Source of the DNA: Magicicada septendecula
Lineage: Eukaryota > Arthropoda > Insecta > Hemiptera > Cicadidae
Direction of reading: 5' to 3'
NCBI GenBank assembly: GCA_034769895.1
Contig: CM068367.1
Coordinates: forward strand, 85,923,654 to 85,987,653
DNA length: 64,000 bases
A program made the translations under genes and the position numbers. The notes beneath the pieces were generated by a model, which saw only the letters and a list, made by a program, of their open reading frames with translations, did not search any database and was not told the DNA's origin. Below are positions 25,781 through 38,026 of this stretch, in pieces (the first letter of the stretch is position 1; each line of letters begins with the position of its first letter).

Positions 25781-26369
25781 TGTAATGGGTCTACATTCAC
25801 ATAAATATTATTTTCAAATTTTATGAATTCTATAACATGTGCAGATGAGGCCCCTTAAAGTGACGCGATTGCCAGTAAATGTTTTCATGACCATATATGG
25901 TTATGCAGCAAATCTCGAGTTTATTTGTAGTCAGTGACTAACAACGAAGGAATGTTGTTGATGAAAATCAGCTCGCGTCAAGTTAAAAAGGTGATACTAA
26001 GCTCAGCGAAACTTTTCAATACTGAGGACGAGACGTATGGCGGGGAGTGGAGTGAACCAGTTTAGAGACGAGACAAACGGAAATTTTTAACACTGAAAGC
26101 CAGTCGACCACCATCTTTTGCGCTGTGCAGCAGCAATCGCGGGCGCCCGCATAAACAGCATAAAACACAAATCAAAAAATGTGAAATTTTAAATAGTATT
26201 GGAATTTAAAAAAATATAAATAACATATTAATCAGTGATCAATAAAACTAAATTGACAGTTCGGCCGTAAGATATAAAAGTGAAAACAACGAAACAGTGC
26301 ACTGCCCGAGGAGACGTCCCATGTGGTGGATTTCTACGCATCATAATCAAGGGAAGTAATAATTAAATA

Positions 26370-28752
26370 CAGTAGAACCTCATTATAACGGACTAATTGG
26401 GGCTAAAGGTTGTCTGTTGCAATGAAAGTCCGTTATATAACAAATAAGTCTTGTTAGGTCATATTTACATCAATAAAACTCGGTAAATTAGTATAAAACA
26501 TGTTTATTTTTACTTGACATCATTTTACAAAGCATACATGACAAATGAGATCATACTGTTCATATTTATATTTTAGACCAGAATTGAAAGTTTATATACA
26601 TTCTATTGTTTTATTCTCTTGAACAAGAAGGGCCTGGTTCATTATTATTCATTAGGTTATTACTACTAACATTAACTGGTTTGAAAAAAGTATTGATTTT
26701 TTGTTGTGTTTGTTTGTTATTTATTTCGTTGGTCAGTAACTGACGAAGATGCCGCAAGTGTTCATAGTAAGCAAACACATTTTCATTTTTTGATTGTTCA
26801 ACATATTCAAAGACAAAATTTAAATGATCTTTCACTTCACTCACTTTTATTGTTGCCTGAGTATTGTCTTCCTCTTGTAAGTCTTTCTCCTCATCCTCCG
26901 AAGAGTCTTCTTTCTCAGTGACACTGCCAAGAATCTCCTCTTCCGTCAACAAGTGGAATCCAGGGTCATCTTCATCTTCTTCAAGCCGGGTCTCCACATC
27001 TTCCAATAAAACTTTTTCCTCCCCTCCTCTTTGCAAAGTTTCACGGAAATCTTCTGTCTCACAATTTTCTATTTCTAAACATGCTTCTTCATTCTTTAAC
27101 AGTTTTTTCCATGAGTTTACAAAAGTAGTTGGTTTAATTTCTTTTACAGCATCAGCAAAGTTGTGAATCATAGATCGAATGTTGTAGGCCTTCAAGTTTT
27201 GAAGAGTCTTTTGGCCTCTTCTATCTTCTTCAGCAGCGGATGGCTCATCAACTTCTAAGATTTCATTGAGAAATTTTTTTCTATAAAGCCGCTTGGCAGT
27301 ATAAATTACTCCTTGGTCCATGGGCTGAAACACGGATGTTGTGTTTGGAGGCAGGAACTTACACTTTATCTTCTTGTCTCGACTGCAGAGTTTGTCAACA
27401 TCAGCGTGGGTTGGTGCGTTATCCAAAAGAACCAAAGCCTTTAATTTTTCTTTTGGAATGTTCAAAATTTCTATTTGGTGGTTTATAATTGCTGGCACCA
27501 GCTTTCTTATGAAAACGATCACTTGTTATTTCAGTTGTAAACCACGCATTTCGGGAACTATAATAGTGAACTGGTAAATTGTCCATCACATTTTTAAGTG
27601 CCCTTGGTTTTTTGCTTTTACCAACGATAGCAGGTTTAAGCATATGAATGCCGTCTGCATTTGCACACAACAAAACTGACACATGCTCCTTGCTGACTTT
27701 TCTACCAGGCGTAGTTTTCTCGGCTTTTGAAGCTTGTGTATTGTCAGGTAGAGTTCTCCAAAACAAACCTGTCTCATCAAAGTTATAAATTTTGCTCAAT
27801 TGATAACCTTCTTTTTTAATCAAATCGTCTAATTCTTTTATAAAAGGCTCAACAGCTTCAAAGTCTGCGCTAAGAATTTCCCCACTAATCTTCTTGTTTG
27901 AAATGTTGTGACGTTGACGAAACCTAAATAGCCAACCAGAGCTCGCTTTAAACTGTTCAAGTCCCATCTGTTTGGAGAATCTTTCGGCAGCCGCTTGAAT
28001 TTCAATTCCTCTAACAGCCATTCCACATGAACGAAGCTGAGAAAACCAATTGTAGACTGCATCATCCAGTGTTGCCATAGAAGACAGCCGCATACGCTTA
28101 GCTGCCTCTTCTCCTTTTCTACATTGAACTTGAGAACAAAGTTACGAATGTCAATTTTTGATTTTTTAATGTCCGATACGGTTTGTTTTGCGATTTCATA
28201 TTCACGACAAATGCTAGAAACAGACGCTCCTTTTTCTAATTTTTTTTTTAATGGACAGTTTATCTTGAAGACTGAGCGCCTTATGCTTCCGTTTCTGTCC
28301 TACACTTGGTTTAATTAACGACATGATTTGAATAAATTAAAAAAAGTTATAGCCAGGACGTGTGACTGTGCGCGACAAACAACTGAACAATACTGACCAG
28401 TAGTGGTGGGAGTGAAAATAAACCTGGTTAAGGCGTTTACCTTTCTTTGTTTTCAACTCTCTTTCCCTTACCATTCAAACAAACAGTTCCGTGTATTTGT
28501 TGTTATTATCTCAACAGTTAATTCTCAAACCAGTTAATTCAATGGTGGATTGGGGTTGGGTTTTTACTTTCAACGATTTATACCTGACGAGGGTGTTTGT
28601 CTCTGAAAACTGTCATTCGGCACTGGCAGGGAGGACGTGAGTCATTCCGGTGCATTGACTTAGTTACTAGGGGGTGGGGGTACGACGTAAAAGACGTGTC
28701 CGTAGTAAAAGAAGTCCGTAGTAACGGGGTCCGTTATAACGAGGTTCTACTG
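26370..28752 (-). mobile_element. pogo/Tigger transposon
   Basis: 2383 bp. Ends CAGTAGAACCTCATTATAAC and, inverted, CAGTAGAACCTCGTTATAAC, flanked by TA (26368-26369, 28753-28754). The empty site in the other LTR of B confirms both boundaries. A nearly complete but frameshifted transposase lies on the minus strand. Confidence 0.97.
26611..28324 (-). pseudogene. Tigger-type transposase (CENP-B-like HTH + DDE), two shifts
   Basis: The probable start ATG is at 28324 (MSLIKPSVGQKRKHKALSLQ). A one-base expansion in an A run near 28248 shifts the frame within the first helix-turn-helix (KLEKGASVSSICREYEIAKQ). The frame then runs to 27419 with the CENP-B-type second HTH (SSGWLFRFRQRHNISNKK) and the first catalytic Asp in IYNFDETGLFW; it shifts again around 27500, and the last part (26611-27522) holds LLDNAPTHADVDKL and PPNTTSVFQPMDQGVI with the other catalytic acids, followed by an acidic tail. 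The order and the DETGL/DNAP/PMDQG motifs are those of pogo/Tigger (jerky-related) transposases. It is inactive as it stands, but decay is slight. Confidence 0.95.
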
Positions 28753-29132
28753 TACTGGCATTTTGTTAAACTGAGCTCAATAAAAAGAAATGTAAAAGTA
28801 TGTAAATGTGTACGATTGTGTGAGTGAAGAATATGAATATAGGCCTAACAAGAAGTGTTGAGTTTGCATAATCTTTGATATACGTATTCGTATTTTGATG
28901 TAATAGTTATTGGAAATCAGTTTTACGCCTTAAGGCGGAATAAGTGTGTTCATGATCTTTTTTATGTTAGCAAAAGAAAATAAATAATGTTATAATTTTC
29001 TTGATATACGCATTTTGTTATTTGTATTTGGCCACTGTTCTCTGCCGAAGTACACTAAACGAATTCCTGGATTAAACCTTACAGATAAAATCAATATTCA
29101 CTTAATAATTAATTACTGAATAATACTTCAGT

Positions 29133-29150
29133 TGGCGCCCGAACAGGGAC
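29133..29150 (+). other. tRNA-Lys primer binding site of element B
   Basis: TGGCGCCCGAACAGGGAC, 18 nt, two bases after the LTR end. It is the exact complement of the classical tRNA-Lys 3' end used by many retroelements. Confidence 0.92.
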
Positions 29151-29214
29151 ATTGTAAATTAACGTTGGAATTTACATTATTTACATTGAAGTTACTTTAC
29201 AATTTAGTCGAAAA

Positions 29215-30156
29215 ATGGCAGAGAAAGACGCAAATACAAATTTAGATGAAAGTGCAGATGTGGGGTCAATGTTGAATGTTACGCAAGATAATATGGTAAC
29301 CATGAACGAAAATGTTAATGAGAGCGTAAGCGAAATAGCAAATGTAAATGAAACGGTTGGAGCTGAGTGTAGTAGAAATAATGAGGTAAATATATTTAAG
29401 GAATTATCAATGATTATCGAAAGTTTGAATGAATTTAAAACTGAAATCAAGTCAGAGATGAATAATAAGTTTGACCAACAAAATAAGAATAATGATAATT
29501 TGAACACGAGTTTAAGTGAATTTAAAACTGAAATCAAGTCGGCGATAAATGCACGTAACATTGAAGTCAAGTCAGCGATAAATGCACGTAACATTGAAAT
29601 CAAGTCAGCGATAAGGGCACGTAACATAGAGTTAAAAACTGAGATAAATGAAATAAATAATAAACTTGATACACGAGACGAGAAATTAGGAGATATGGAT
29701 AACAAATTCGTGAATATAAGAAGCGAAATAAAAATGAGTAATTTAAATATGAATAACCAATTTGAAAGCATAAGTGAGAGTTTTAATGGAGTGAGTGAGA
29801 AGTTTGTTGAAATAAATAATAAACTAGAGAATATAGAAGTTGAATTAAAACAGATAAGTGGGTGTAGTGGTGTCAAAAATAATGATGACACGGGTGAGTG
29901 TGACGAAAATGAAAATAACGAAGTAACAGACGACCAGGGCGTCAATACAGGTGAGAATAATAGAGGGAAAATAACGAAAAATTACAAAGAAATAATTAAC
30001 GAGGTAAGTGTTAGTTATAAAAATGAATTAACAAGTAATAGTGGTAAGATAGTTGAAAACGAGATATATAAAAGTGATACAGTGAAAATAAATAGTGATG
30101 ATGACAATAGAGAAACAGTGAGAGAAAGTAAGAGAATAATGAGAGTGGGGGGGTAG
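29215..30156 (+). CDS. Element B ORF1: Gag-like coiled-coil protein
   Basis: 313 residues, starting 64 bp after the PBS. Residues 1-60 are acidic; about 65-220 are coiled coil rich in K/E/I/N with tandem 11-residue repeats (NARNIEVKSAI, NARNIEIKSAI, RARNIELKTEI; about residues 116-148). The rest is acidic/Asn-rich. The frame ends in a G7 run (30147-30153); in the neighbouring frame the sequence stays open from that point into the next ORF, so a one-base difference at the run separates ORF1 from ORF2. Position and coiled-coil character match the N-terminal part of element F Gag. No zinc finger or capsid motif is recognisable. Confidence 0.75.
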   Translation: MAEKDANTNLDESADVGSMLNVTQDNMVTMNENVNESVSEIANVNETVGAECSRNNEVNIFKELSMIIESLNEFKTEIKSEMNNKFDQQNKNNDNLNTSLSEFKTEIKSAINARNIEVKSAINARNIEIKSAIRARNIELKTEINEINNKLDTRDEKLGDMDNKFVNIRSEIKMSNLNMNNQFESISESFNGVSEKFVEINNKLENIEVELKQISGCSGVKNNDDTGECDENENNEVTDDQGVNTGENNRGKITKNYKEIINEVSVSYKNELTSNSGKIVENEIYKSDTVKINSDDDNRETVRESKRIMRVGG

Positions 30157-30211
30157 TGAGAGAGTAGAAATCAGTATTTGTAAATTAGAGAGAGAATATG
30201 AAGAGAATTAT

Positions 30212-30868
30212 TTGGTGAATATAGGGCAGAGGGTAGATTTTCCCCAGGTTTATTGTGAACCAAGATGTTTACAAATGTTTTTGAAGGGCGAATATCCCTT
30301 ATTGGAAAACAATGTGTTTTCAAGTAGTCCCTTAATTTTTTGTAGTTGTCCTGGAAAAGCCAGGAGGTGTTTTTATGATTTAGTACCCTCTGTATGGTAC
30401 GACAGAAAAAGTATGAAATGGTGTTATGATAAAAGGTATTTTGATAGGAAGATAGAGATGTTTGAGGTTAATAGAGGTTATAACGAATTAGTAGAGAGGT
30501 TAGATATTGAGAGAGTTAATAATATTGAGTACTTACCTTGCGAGATAGTTAGTGCAGCAAATGATGATAAGGTTGATTATATTGATTACTTACCTTGTGG
30601 TGAAACTGGTATAGCAGCAGATGACAATAATGATAAAATTATAATTGACCTAATTGTGACAAATCATACTAAGGGCGACTTGACTATACTCGATGGTGAC
30701 AAATTATACGATGTAATAATATGGAATAATCTTGTTGATTATTATGGTATTGTGGAAGGGTATGAGAATTTAAATAGTCGTTATATTAATAGAGATAATA
30801 TAATGTATCTAATAAAAAATGAATGGTGTAGACGTAAGACCAGGTTATTATACGATGATGGGGGGTAA
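30212..30868 (+). CDS. Element B ORF2: conserved module ending YDDGG
   Basis: 218 residues from the first ATG in this frame; the open frame extends upstream to the G7 run at 30147, so the real product may be a fusion with ORF1. Order of conserved blocks: GQRVDF, LIFCSCPGKARRCF, LVPSVW, KIEMFEVNRGYNELVERLDI, two short repeats around EYLPCEIV/DYLPCGET, IDLIVTNHTKGDLTIL, KLYDVII, and RRKTRLLYDDGG at the stop. It is homologous to A, C and E. The DYLPCxx repeat is unique to B. No signal peptide, membrane segment or enzyme motif is seen. I do not recognise the family. Confidence 0.75.
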   Translation: MVNIGQRVDFPQVYCEPRCLQMFLKGEYPLLENNVFSSSPLIFCSCPGKARRCFYDLVPSVWYDRKSMKWCYDKRYFDRKIEMFEVNRGYNELVERLDIERVNNIEYLPCEIVSAANDDKVDYIDYLPCGETGIAADDNNDKIIIDLIVTNHTKGDLTILDGDKLYDVIIWNNLVDYYGIVEGYENLNSRYINRDNIMYLIKNEWCRRKTRLLYDDGG

Positions 30869-31494
30869 ACAATTAATGTTTATGAACGTTTAACTATGTG
30901 AGTAGTGGTTTTGAATTGGAGTGTTTTATGAAATGATTTGTGATAAACGATAACATATAATACTGTGGATTGTATATACTTTTGTTAAATGTAATGATGT
31001 AACAAGGTGAAGTATACTCAACTTTGTGAATCTTGTTAAAGTAATGAAATGTGTTTGATAAAATAATTGAATTAATTTGAAAGGAGATAATAAATGAAAT
31101 ATTGTATAAGATGAATGTTAATAACAAATTAAAAATTTTGGAGAATTTAATGGTATAGTAAATGAGAAATAATTGATGGTTGAGTAGTAAAAAGTTCAAT
31201 TGAAATTAAAGTGTAATGTTTATAATTTTGTATGGAAATTTAAAGATGAATTGTTTATTTTGAGGTCATAATCGCAATGTTTAATAAATAAAATGTTATG
31301 TAAGATGAATGCTGATAATAAATTTGAATTTTTGGAAAATCTAATGGTATAAGAAATGATAAATAATTAAAGGTTGAGTATTAACAGGTTCAACTGAGAT
31401 TAAAGTTTTGGAATGTTTGGAAATTTTATTCAGATGCAACTGAGATGTTTATTTTAATGTAATGAGGTTTATGTTCATTGGGAGTGTTTACTAT
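30869..31494 (+). other. Non-coding internal region of element B, left of Academ
   Basis: 626 bp, AT-rich, containing two diverged copies of a segment (around AATGAATGTTAATAACAAAT at about 31110 and the similar stretch at about 31305) that suggest an old tandem duplication. It ends with the first copy of a 70-bp tandem duplication (31443-31494) that the Academ element split. Confidence 0.6.
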
Positions 31495-34400
31495 TAGTCC
31501 AGTACAATTAGGTTTTCTGTTCCAAAAAAATAGAATGTATAATTTTTTTTTAATCGCTTTATTTTGATGTTTTAAACAACATATTAAAAATCGAGAGAGA
31601 GATCGCACTGGCGTTAAAAAATATTCAAGGTCAAATGTCAAAAAACTCAGTTTTTTGCGAATATCTCACTTCCTATGGCTCGGAGGCCAATTGAGGTTAT
31701 TACCAAAATGAAAGATAATCACATTTCCGACAAAAAATTTTTTATTTTTTTTTTACATACAACGAACATTTTGCGAGATATAGAGCGAAGAATGTGTATA
31801 ACGTGCGCTGTATCCGTTTCCGCATCACCTTCGAGGTAGGATACAAGGCGCGTTTTTTTTACATGGTTTCCCCAATAGGCCTAATCCAGGTTTAGTATAA
31901 AAAAATTATGTCTCGACTTCATCAATTTCATGTATTTGTATTTCGTCGTCATGTTCTTCATCTTCACCATATTTGTCATCTTCACTTATATTCGCTATCA
32001 ACAGATCAATGGGATTGATTTCATCATATTCAGTGTAATTATGGAAGAATCAACGGTAGAAGCTTCGGGCGTGGCATTAAGACATGATTGTCCATGACAA
32101 TTGCCACAAATAATGGAGCACTATAATCCGATTTTTCTTTATCCGCAGTTTGCACCGCAACCTTTTGTGCAATTACAAAAAATTGCTTCAAGAATATTGT
32201 CCGGTGCAGGTGGTAACAATGTCGTAACAGGCTCCAAAAAATCGTTATTTAAGATCCACCCCCACTGTTGTGGATCTATATCCTTTCCCAGCCAGGTTTG
32301 GACCTGGTAATATACACGGTACAGATGTTGTTGAGCTGCTGCAGTCGTAGGTGGAAGAGATGGTAATTTTACAGCTCTATTGAATCTAGTCGACTTCGCA
32401 AAACTTAAGTATCGATGTATGTCAAGTGAATTTTCTGACTTAGGAGCTCCATACATCGCCAAAAGTATATGTACTCTGTTCTCAAATATAAGTTGTTGAG
32501 AGCAATTTTCTTGTTGGAAAAATTCTGCAGATAGATGTAAATCAGGACGTTTTTCAAACATTTTAATAGTATTACGCTTTCCTTTATTAAACAGAGCAGA
32601 AATAGTATCGCATCCGGTTATAGCGTGTAGAAATAAAATATGTTGCTTTGAATTAGGATATTTGTCTAAGCTTGAAGAATCATAGAATTGTGTTTTGACC
32701 TTCCCCTTGCGTGGTTTCATGAAAAATAATTGTTGCTGTTGATGGCTACGTCCTATGAGAAGAACCGAAAGATCAATGTCTTCACCAACTACGACAGTGG
32801 TGTTAACAATTGATTCTTCCATTGCAGTTTCAATAATTAAAACATTGCATCATCATGGGCTTGTTTTGATGCGATGTTCACGTTTTTGAATGTTTCCATG
32901 AGCAATGCAATTAATTTTTTTTATTACACTTGTTAGATAGGAACTTATCTTGAGAGACTGACACTTCCATACTTTCGTCGAAAATAACTTCGAGAGATCC
33001 GGAAACTGTGGCGGTTCTTCGTGACTGCTCCATTGCCTTGATGTTCTTACTACTGTCGTCATAGCCATCGAAAACAACAACCACGTTAGCTCCGAAATGT
33101 TTTTGTATGTAAGCTACGTATCTGTTAATAACACAGAGAAAAGTAACATTTTGCTGCCATATGACTCGGTGCAGAAGAAATCCGCCATCAATGACATATG
33201 TAACGTTCTCTGAATTAATCTCAACATCCACAGGTTGAAGGCATTGATACAGTGCTGATTTTTGTGTTTTACGCATGCCACAATTGTCAAAGAGTGAGGT
33301 AGGATATGGACTCAACTCGTAATGCAAATAGTCACTAAGATGTTCATCGAATTTTTTAAATACACTGATCCTCTGAAAGAGTAATAATGGATCAATGGCA
33401 ACTTTACAATCATGGAGTTTCACAGAACTATTTACACATAAAAGTGAAAGATCTTTGCTGGATCGTTTCAATTTAATTTTATCAAATTTCTGCCCAATTA
33501 TATTATTCATTGATTGAAGACCAATATTACGTGCATTATGACAGTTTATTCCATCATGACCGATAATTCCAGTTGCCAAGGACACTATTTGCTTCACTGC
33601 TGGAAACGGATTGTGATGTTTGAACCATTCAAGTAATTTTAGTACGTCTTTGTCATCTCTTTTAATACGCGAATCTCTGGCATCAACATGTTGCTCGCCA
33701 GTATACAAGGAAATACCATTGAATTTTTCCAGTTCATCGCAAATGGCGTTCATGAAATGCATACCGTACACCCACTTACATAAAACACTTTCCTGTGTGC
33801 TCCTTCCATGAGAAAGTCCTCCTTCCATTTTCATCGATTTCATCAATGTTTGTTCGATAATCATATCGGTCCAGGTACCACTATTAAATTTATTACTCCG
33901 CCTTACAATGAAAAAACCTTCCGTAAATCTTTGAAACGTCAGCTGATCCATACTTTCTTCTATAGCGAGCATGTCTTGTAAATATAAATGGCTAGACTTG
34001 GCGTACAGGAAATGTCCGGCAGCATGAAAATATGGAAGCATTCTTTTCACTGCTTTCAGGTGCTCAGTCCAATTTCCTATTCTCTCAGCACATATGAAGT
34101 CATGTACAATAGAAACCATGTCAAGATAATGTACCCATAATTGTGCCGTACTACCTCAAGCTTTAAATTTATTCAACTTATTGTGAAACTGCTCAATAAA
34201 TGGTTCGAAAATGCTGCTAGATGCTACAACATTTTCATAAGACACTGTTCCATTCATTATATCTTCAATATAACCGTCCATGAAATTATATATCCTGTCA
34301 TTCATTTCCATATCTTCAAAAATATTAATCGACAATGATCTACAGAGTAGTGTATGGCCTCTGACACTTCTAGCGTAAGCATGGCCGTTTAACATTTTTT

Positions 34401-36912
34401 CTACAGAATTTGGAGCGTATATAATGCTAAGGGCTACTTTTATGCCACTTCCCGCCATTATGTTCCCTATGCATCCTAGAAACGACATCAACATATGGAA
34501 GCCTCCTAATCTTAAAATTACTTTTGGAATCTCCGATCCAGGTTCACTAGCAGCTACAATATCACGTGCCTTCATGAATAGTGGCTGATCGAAAGTCACA
34601 ATACATGTTTTTTGATTATTCGAAGCAGCATTATCTACAGCACACTTCAATGTCGTATAAATAGTGTTGTAATTACTTGCTGGATGGTGAATAAATGGCA
34701 GAAACATGATGCGAGACATTTCAAAGTTTGTGTCTGTTTTACTCAGATATTCGATAAATCCATTCCAACCTGGTAAACCTGATGCACCTTTCCACTTGCC
34801 GTACATCCAGATTAGATCAATTATGTTGAACACACTTTCGGTTGATACTTCCTCGTAATTAATGTCTTTAGCTTCAATCCTACTAAGTCCAGTCACTATG
34901 ATTTTTGTACATGTGGAGAGGCATGTGTGAAACTGACGCTAAATCTTTTGCACTCGGTACTGTTGTAATCTTCACAATAGGTAGATCACTAATAACTGCA
35001 TTTTTAGGGGTAATTATTTTGATAACTCCCATTAAATGCAGTGAATTATGTCCATCTAATGTAGATACATTGATATCTGCGTTATCAGCTGCATATTGGA
35101 TAAGGGTGCCTGATTCTGGTGGTAAAATACTTGGTGGAGAATGATAAACAGTTGAAACTTCGTACAGTACAGTTTCTTTATATGAAGCAGAAAAGCCAAA
35201 ATTTGCTAATACATCTATAAGCCGTTTCGACCCATATCTACGATGTAAAAATACAGAAAGACCAATCAATAATTGTGATGAAAATGATCTTGGTCTCACT
35301 GCAGACATAATAGCATGACTTATGGCCGCGCATTTGACCTTCAATTTGTCCTTTTTTATTTTTAAGAATTATTTCTTCGATCAAAAATCGCAGGCTTTTG
35401 GGAGTTTCGGCATTAACATTAGAGAACATTTCACCCGGAGGATACGATTCAGTATTAACAACGGTACTACGGATGTCTTCTCTTATAATTGCTGCAGCAG
35501 CTTCAAATATTCGTAGACGTTCTTCTGCTTGCTTCAATTTTTTATTTTCGTACCAAGCGTTAGAAAGAATAGTCGCTTGAGTATCACGGAAGCATATCAT
35601 TGTCATTTTTTTCGGCTTAACTGTAATAATAATATTTTTACCGTATTTTTTGATTAATTTTGCTTGTATTGTCGCATTCGTAGGAGCATCATCTCCAACA
35701 AGCAAACCCTTCAGCTCCGCCAACGTGAATTGGCAATCGTCGTGATTTTCTATGTAATCAAAAATGTTTTCCATGTCCGCAGAAATGTTTTCATTTATTG
35801 GTCAGCCTTTCTTACCAACAGATGGAGGTTTTAAAAAATTAGTTAAACAGGTGTTGTGGTATTTGGCTTTTGCAGCAACTAAGTCAAACTCGAAGTTAAC
35901 ACGATTTTTCACTAATCTACCGAATCGATCACCACATGCGTCCGCTGCTTTGATAACAGTGTCTTTAAATGTACTTACATTATTTATGCTTAATCTATAT
36001 TTTATTTCTTTTTTTTTTCTCAAGCTCTTTGCTGGCTGGTTCGGAACAGAACAAGCACAATTTAAAATTGAAGTAGCTTGACGTTGATCGTTTTTTCCGC
36101 GGAGAACTGGATTGCGATGTACTCGGGCTCTCTTCGATGAGACGCTTTTTATATGGTTCAATACTGTTTTTGCTCGTATAATCTTTTCGACACACCACAT
36201 GCACTGTTACAGAGTTAACATTAGTTAAATGTTCGATATGCTCATCACCTCTTTTAACACTCGAGTATCTCAAATTTTTCATACCACGCTCCAGTCGCGG
36301 TGGGACCACTGGAGAGCGGTTCATCACATGTAAAACAATTTTCCGCCATAGAATTTATAAATATAACTATTACCTTATGCACGTATTACAAAATATAGCG
36401 GCACACTCGGCCCACGAAAAAAATTGCGTAAAAACCAAATCATTTGAACAAACTATAACCTACAAAAAGTCTACTAAGATTCTTATTGTTGTTATGCTGT
36501 AAACGTTTTGACGAATCGCAGTGAGGTGACGGTTCTGCGATCAACCAACATTTTTCTGTTCTCTGTGTTATGTCAGAGTTGCTTTTGATGTCACACGGAA
36601 AACCCGGAGCACTGTAAATACAAGTGAGCCTCTCGCGGTAAGAACCAAGAAGCAATGTCTGCGACGTGCTAACGCTATCACCGAATTAATTTTCGGTGAA
36701 TTCAACTGTCGGCACTGAACATAAACACGAAATATTTCGTAGCGCCTGGTGTAAACACATTTTGACCTTTGACCTTGAATATTTTTTTAATGATCTCTCT
36801 CTCGATTTTTAATATGTTGTTTAAAACGTCAACATAAAGCGATTAAAAAAAAATTATACATTCTATTTTTTTTGGAACAGAAGCCATATTTATGTCTAAA
36901 GTAACTGGACTA
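31495..36912 (-). mobile_element. Academ-like DNA transposon
   Basis: 5418 bp. Ends TAGTCCAGT (31495) and ACTGGACTA (36912), with terminal inverted repeats of roughly 125 bp that stay similar through the GAGAGAGATC segment. A 3-bp target duplication TAT (31492-31494, 36913-36915) can be read against the intact second copy of the host duplication (TTACTATGTTTT at about 36980). The minus strand encodes a large protein with Cys clusters, a transposase-like core and an XPG/FEN1-like nuclease part, the combination described for Academ elements. The superfamily label is from memory of that description. Confidence 0.8.
32060..36349 (-). pseudogene. Academ-like transposase with XPG-type nuclease, broken
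   Basis: Starts at ATG 36349 (MAENCFTCDEPLSSG). N-terminal Cys cluster with VTVHVVCRKDY and CLFC; then LRFLIEEII; a core with IQYAADNADINVSTLDGHNS (about 35120-35060); ILRLGGFHMLMSFLGCIGNI (about 34500); MLPYFHAAGHFLYAKSSHLY (about 34030), GGLSHGRSTQESV, EQHVDARDSR, DGINCHNARNIG; then the nuclease-like part with YVIDGGFLLHRV, VVVVFDGYDDSSKNIKAMEQ and FLHAITGCDTISALFNKGKR (about 32640-32580); and a Cys-rich tail CNCTKGCGANCG that runs on through stops to about 32060. Several frame changes (near 36270, 36000, 35800, 35290, 34890, 34150, 32910) and stops make it inactive. These blocks are widespread in arthropod and cnidarian repeat proteins. Confidence 0.82.
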
Positions 36913-38026
36913 TATGTTTTATTATGTTAGTGTGTGATGTTTATTTTAATGTAAGGAGGTTTATGTTCATTGTGAGTGTTTACTATGTTTTATTATGTTA
37001 GTGTGTAGGAATCTTAAACATATCTTGTATATAAGAAATATGGTAAATGCGATTCCCCATTTTCGGGCGTCACGGGTTCACCGAACCCTGACCGTGGATT
37101 TGGCTTAATATTCTAAATTGGTGAACTTAGAAATACAACTGGGGGGTTTAGATCAGGGGAATCTAAGATGATATAACTTTGGAACACGGCTATATACCTA
37201 AGTATGGGCGATAGACTGATTAAGGGAGTGTGAATATTAATTTAGTAGGATTACTGGTATTCGGGATATCAGTAATGCCGAATTTTGTATAACGCTAAAG
37301 CAAGGATGGGGGAGAAAGAAAAGAAAAAAGTGTTCACCCCTTCCTCTTCAGTCCTTGTGCAGGCAACTGGGCGCTACAGTCCAGAGGGGGTAATAGTGTG
37401 TGTGGAAGGAGGAATTTAAAATAAATTCATAATTTAATAAATTATGTGATGATGGAGAAGGTGGTTACTAGGTTGTTAGTAATGAGTGTACTAATAATAT
37501 TAAATATTAAAATGAGTCACATCAATAATGTAGAGTGTGTAATTGATTTTCTGATGTAAATGAATGATGTTGTGTTGACGAGGAGTATTTTATTTTGATG
37601 TATTAAGGAGTAATATGAAGATGCTTAACGATTGTTAAGTAAGTAATTTGTTCTGATAATGATTTAATGTGTTTTAATCTATATAAGAAGTTTGTTAATT
37701 TTGAAATGTGAATGATATAATGGAAGGTATTTATACGTTGTAATGGAAATGTTTATTTAAATTTTGATGGGAATCAGAGCGATCATTTTGAATTTTGGGA
37801 CAAAAGTTAACGAGAGAAGGTTATATAGAATGTTGGTATGGAATTCTTATAATGTATTATAATTAGACTAAGTAATCATCCATGCGTAGGATCTATAAAA
37901 AAAAAAAAAAAACTCACTACTTCTTAACGCAAACCAACACAGCTAAGGGGAACCAGATCAGTTAGGGATATGTTATTATACCAGACCACTATTTGATATT
38001 TTTTTATTTCATGTTTCAGGTTTCAG
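36913..38026 (+). other. Non-coding internal region of element B, right of Academ
   Basis: Contains the second copy of the 70-bp duplication (36937-37006), the block CCCCATTTTCGGGCG at about 37058 followed by CCGTGGATTTGGC, and a block CTTCAGTCCTTGTGCAGGCA followed by a G-rich GTCCAGAGGGGG at about 37347-37392. Both blocks recur in the 3' region of element F. It ends in a pyrimidine-rich acceptor ATTTCATGTTTCAGGTTTCAG. No ORF of note. Confidence 0.7.

Larger units (their letters stand above)
25781..29130 (+). repeat. 5' LTR of element B, interrupted by Tigger
   Basis: The LTR proper is 25781-26369 plus 28755-29130, 965 bp. It is defined by alignment with 38309-38930 and 52412-52636 and by the PBS that follows. 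The uninterrupted site for the Tigger insertion is in the 3' LTR near 38889 (AATTAAATACTGGC). Confidence 0.9.

Noticed and set aside
26864..27166. Ser-rich plus-strand frame in the Tigger
   Set aside because: Antisense of the acidic transposase tail.
29133..29150. Partial tRNA match
   Set aside because: It is an 18-nt primer binding site; no cloverleaf can be formed around it.
29181..29945. 254-residue minus-strand frame rich in Ser/Leu/Phe
   Set aside because: Antisense of element B's coiled-coil ORF; its hydrophobic look comes from complementing Lys/Asn/Glu-rich codons.
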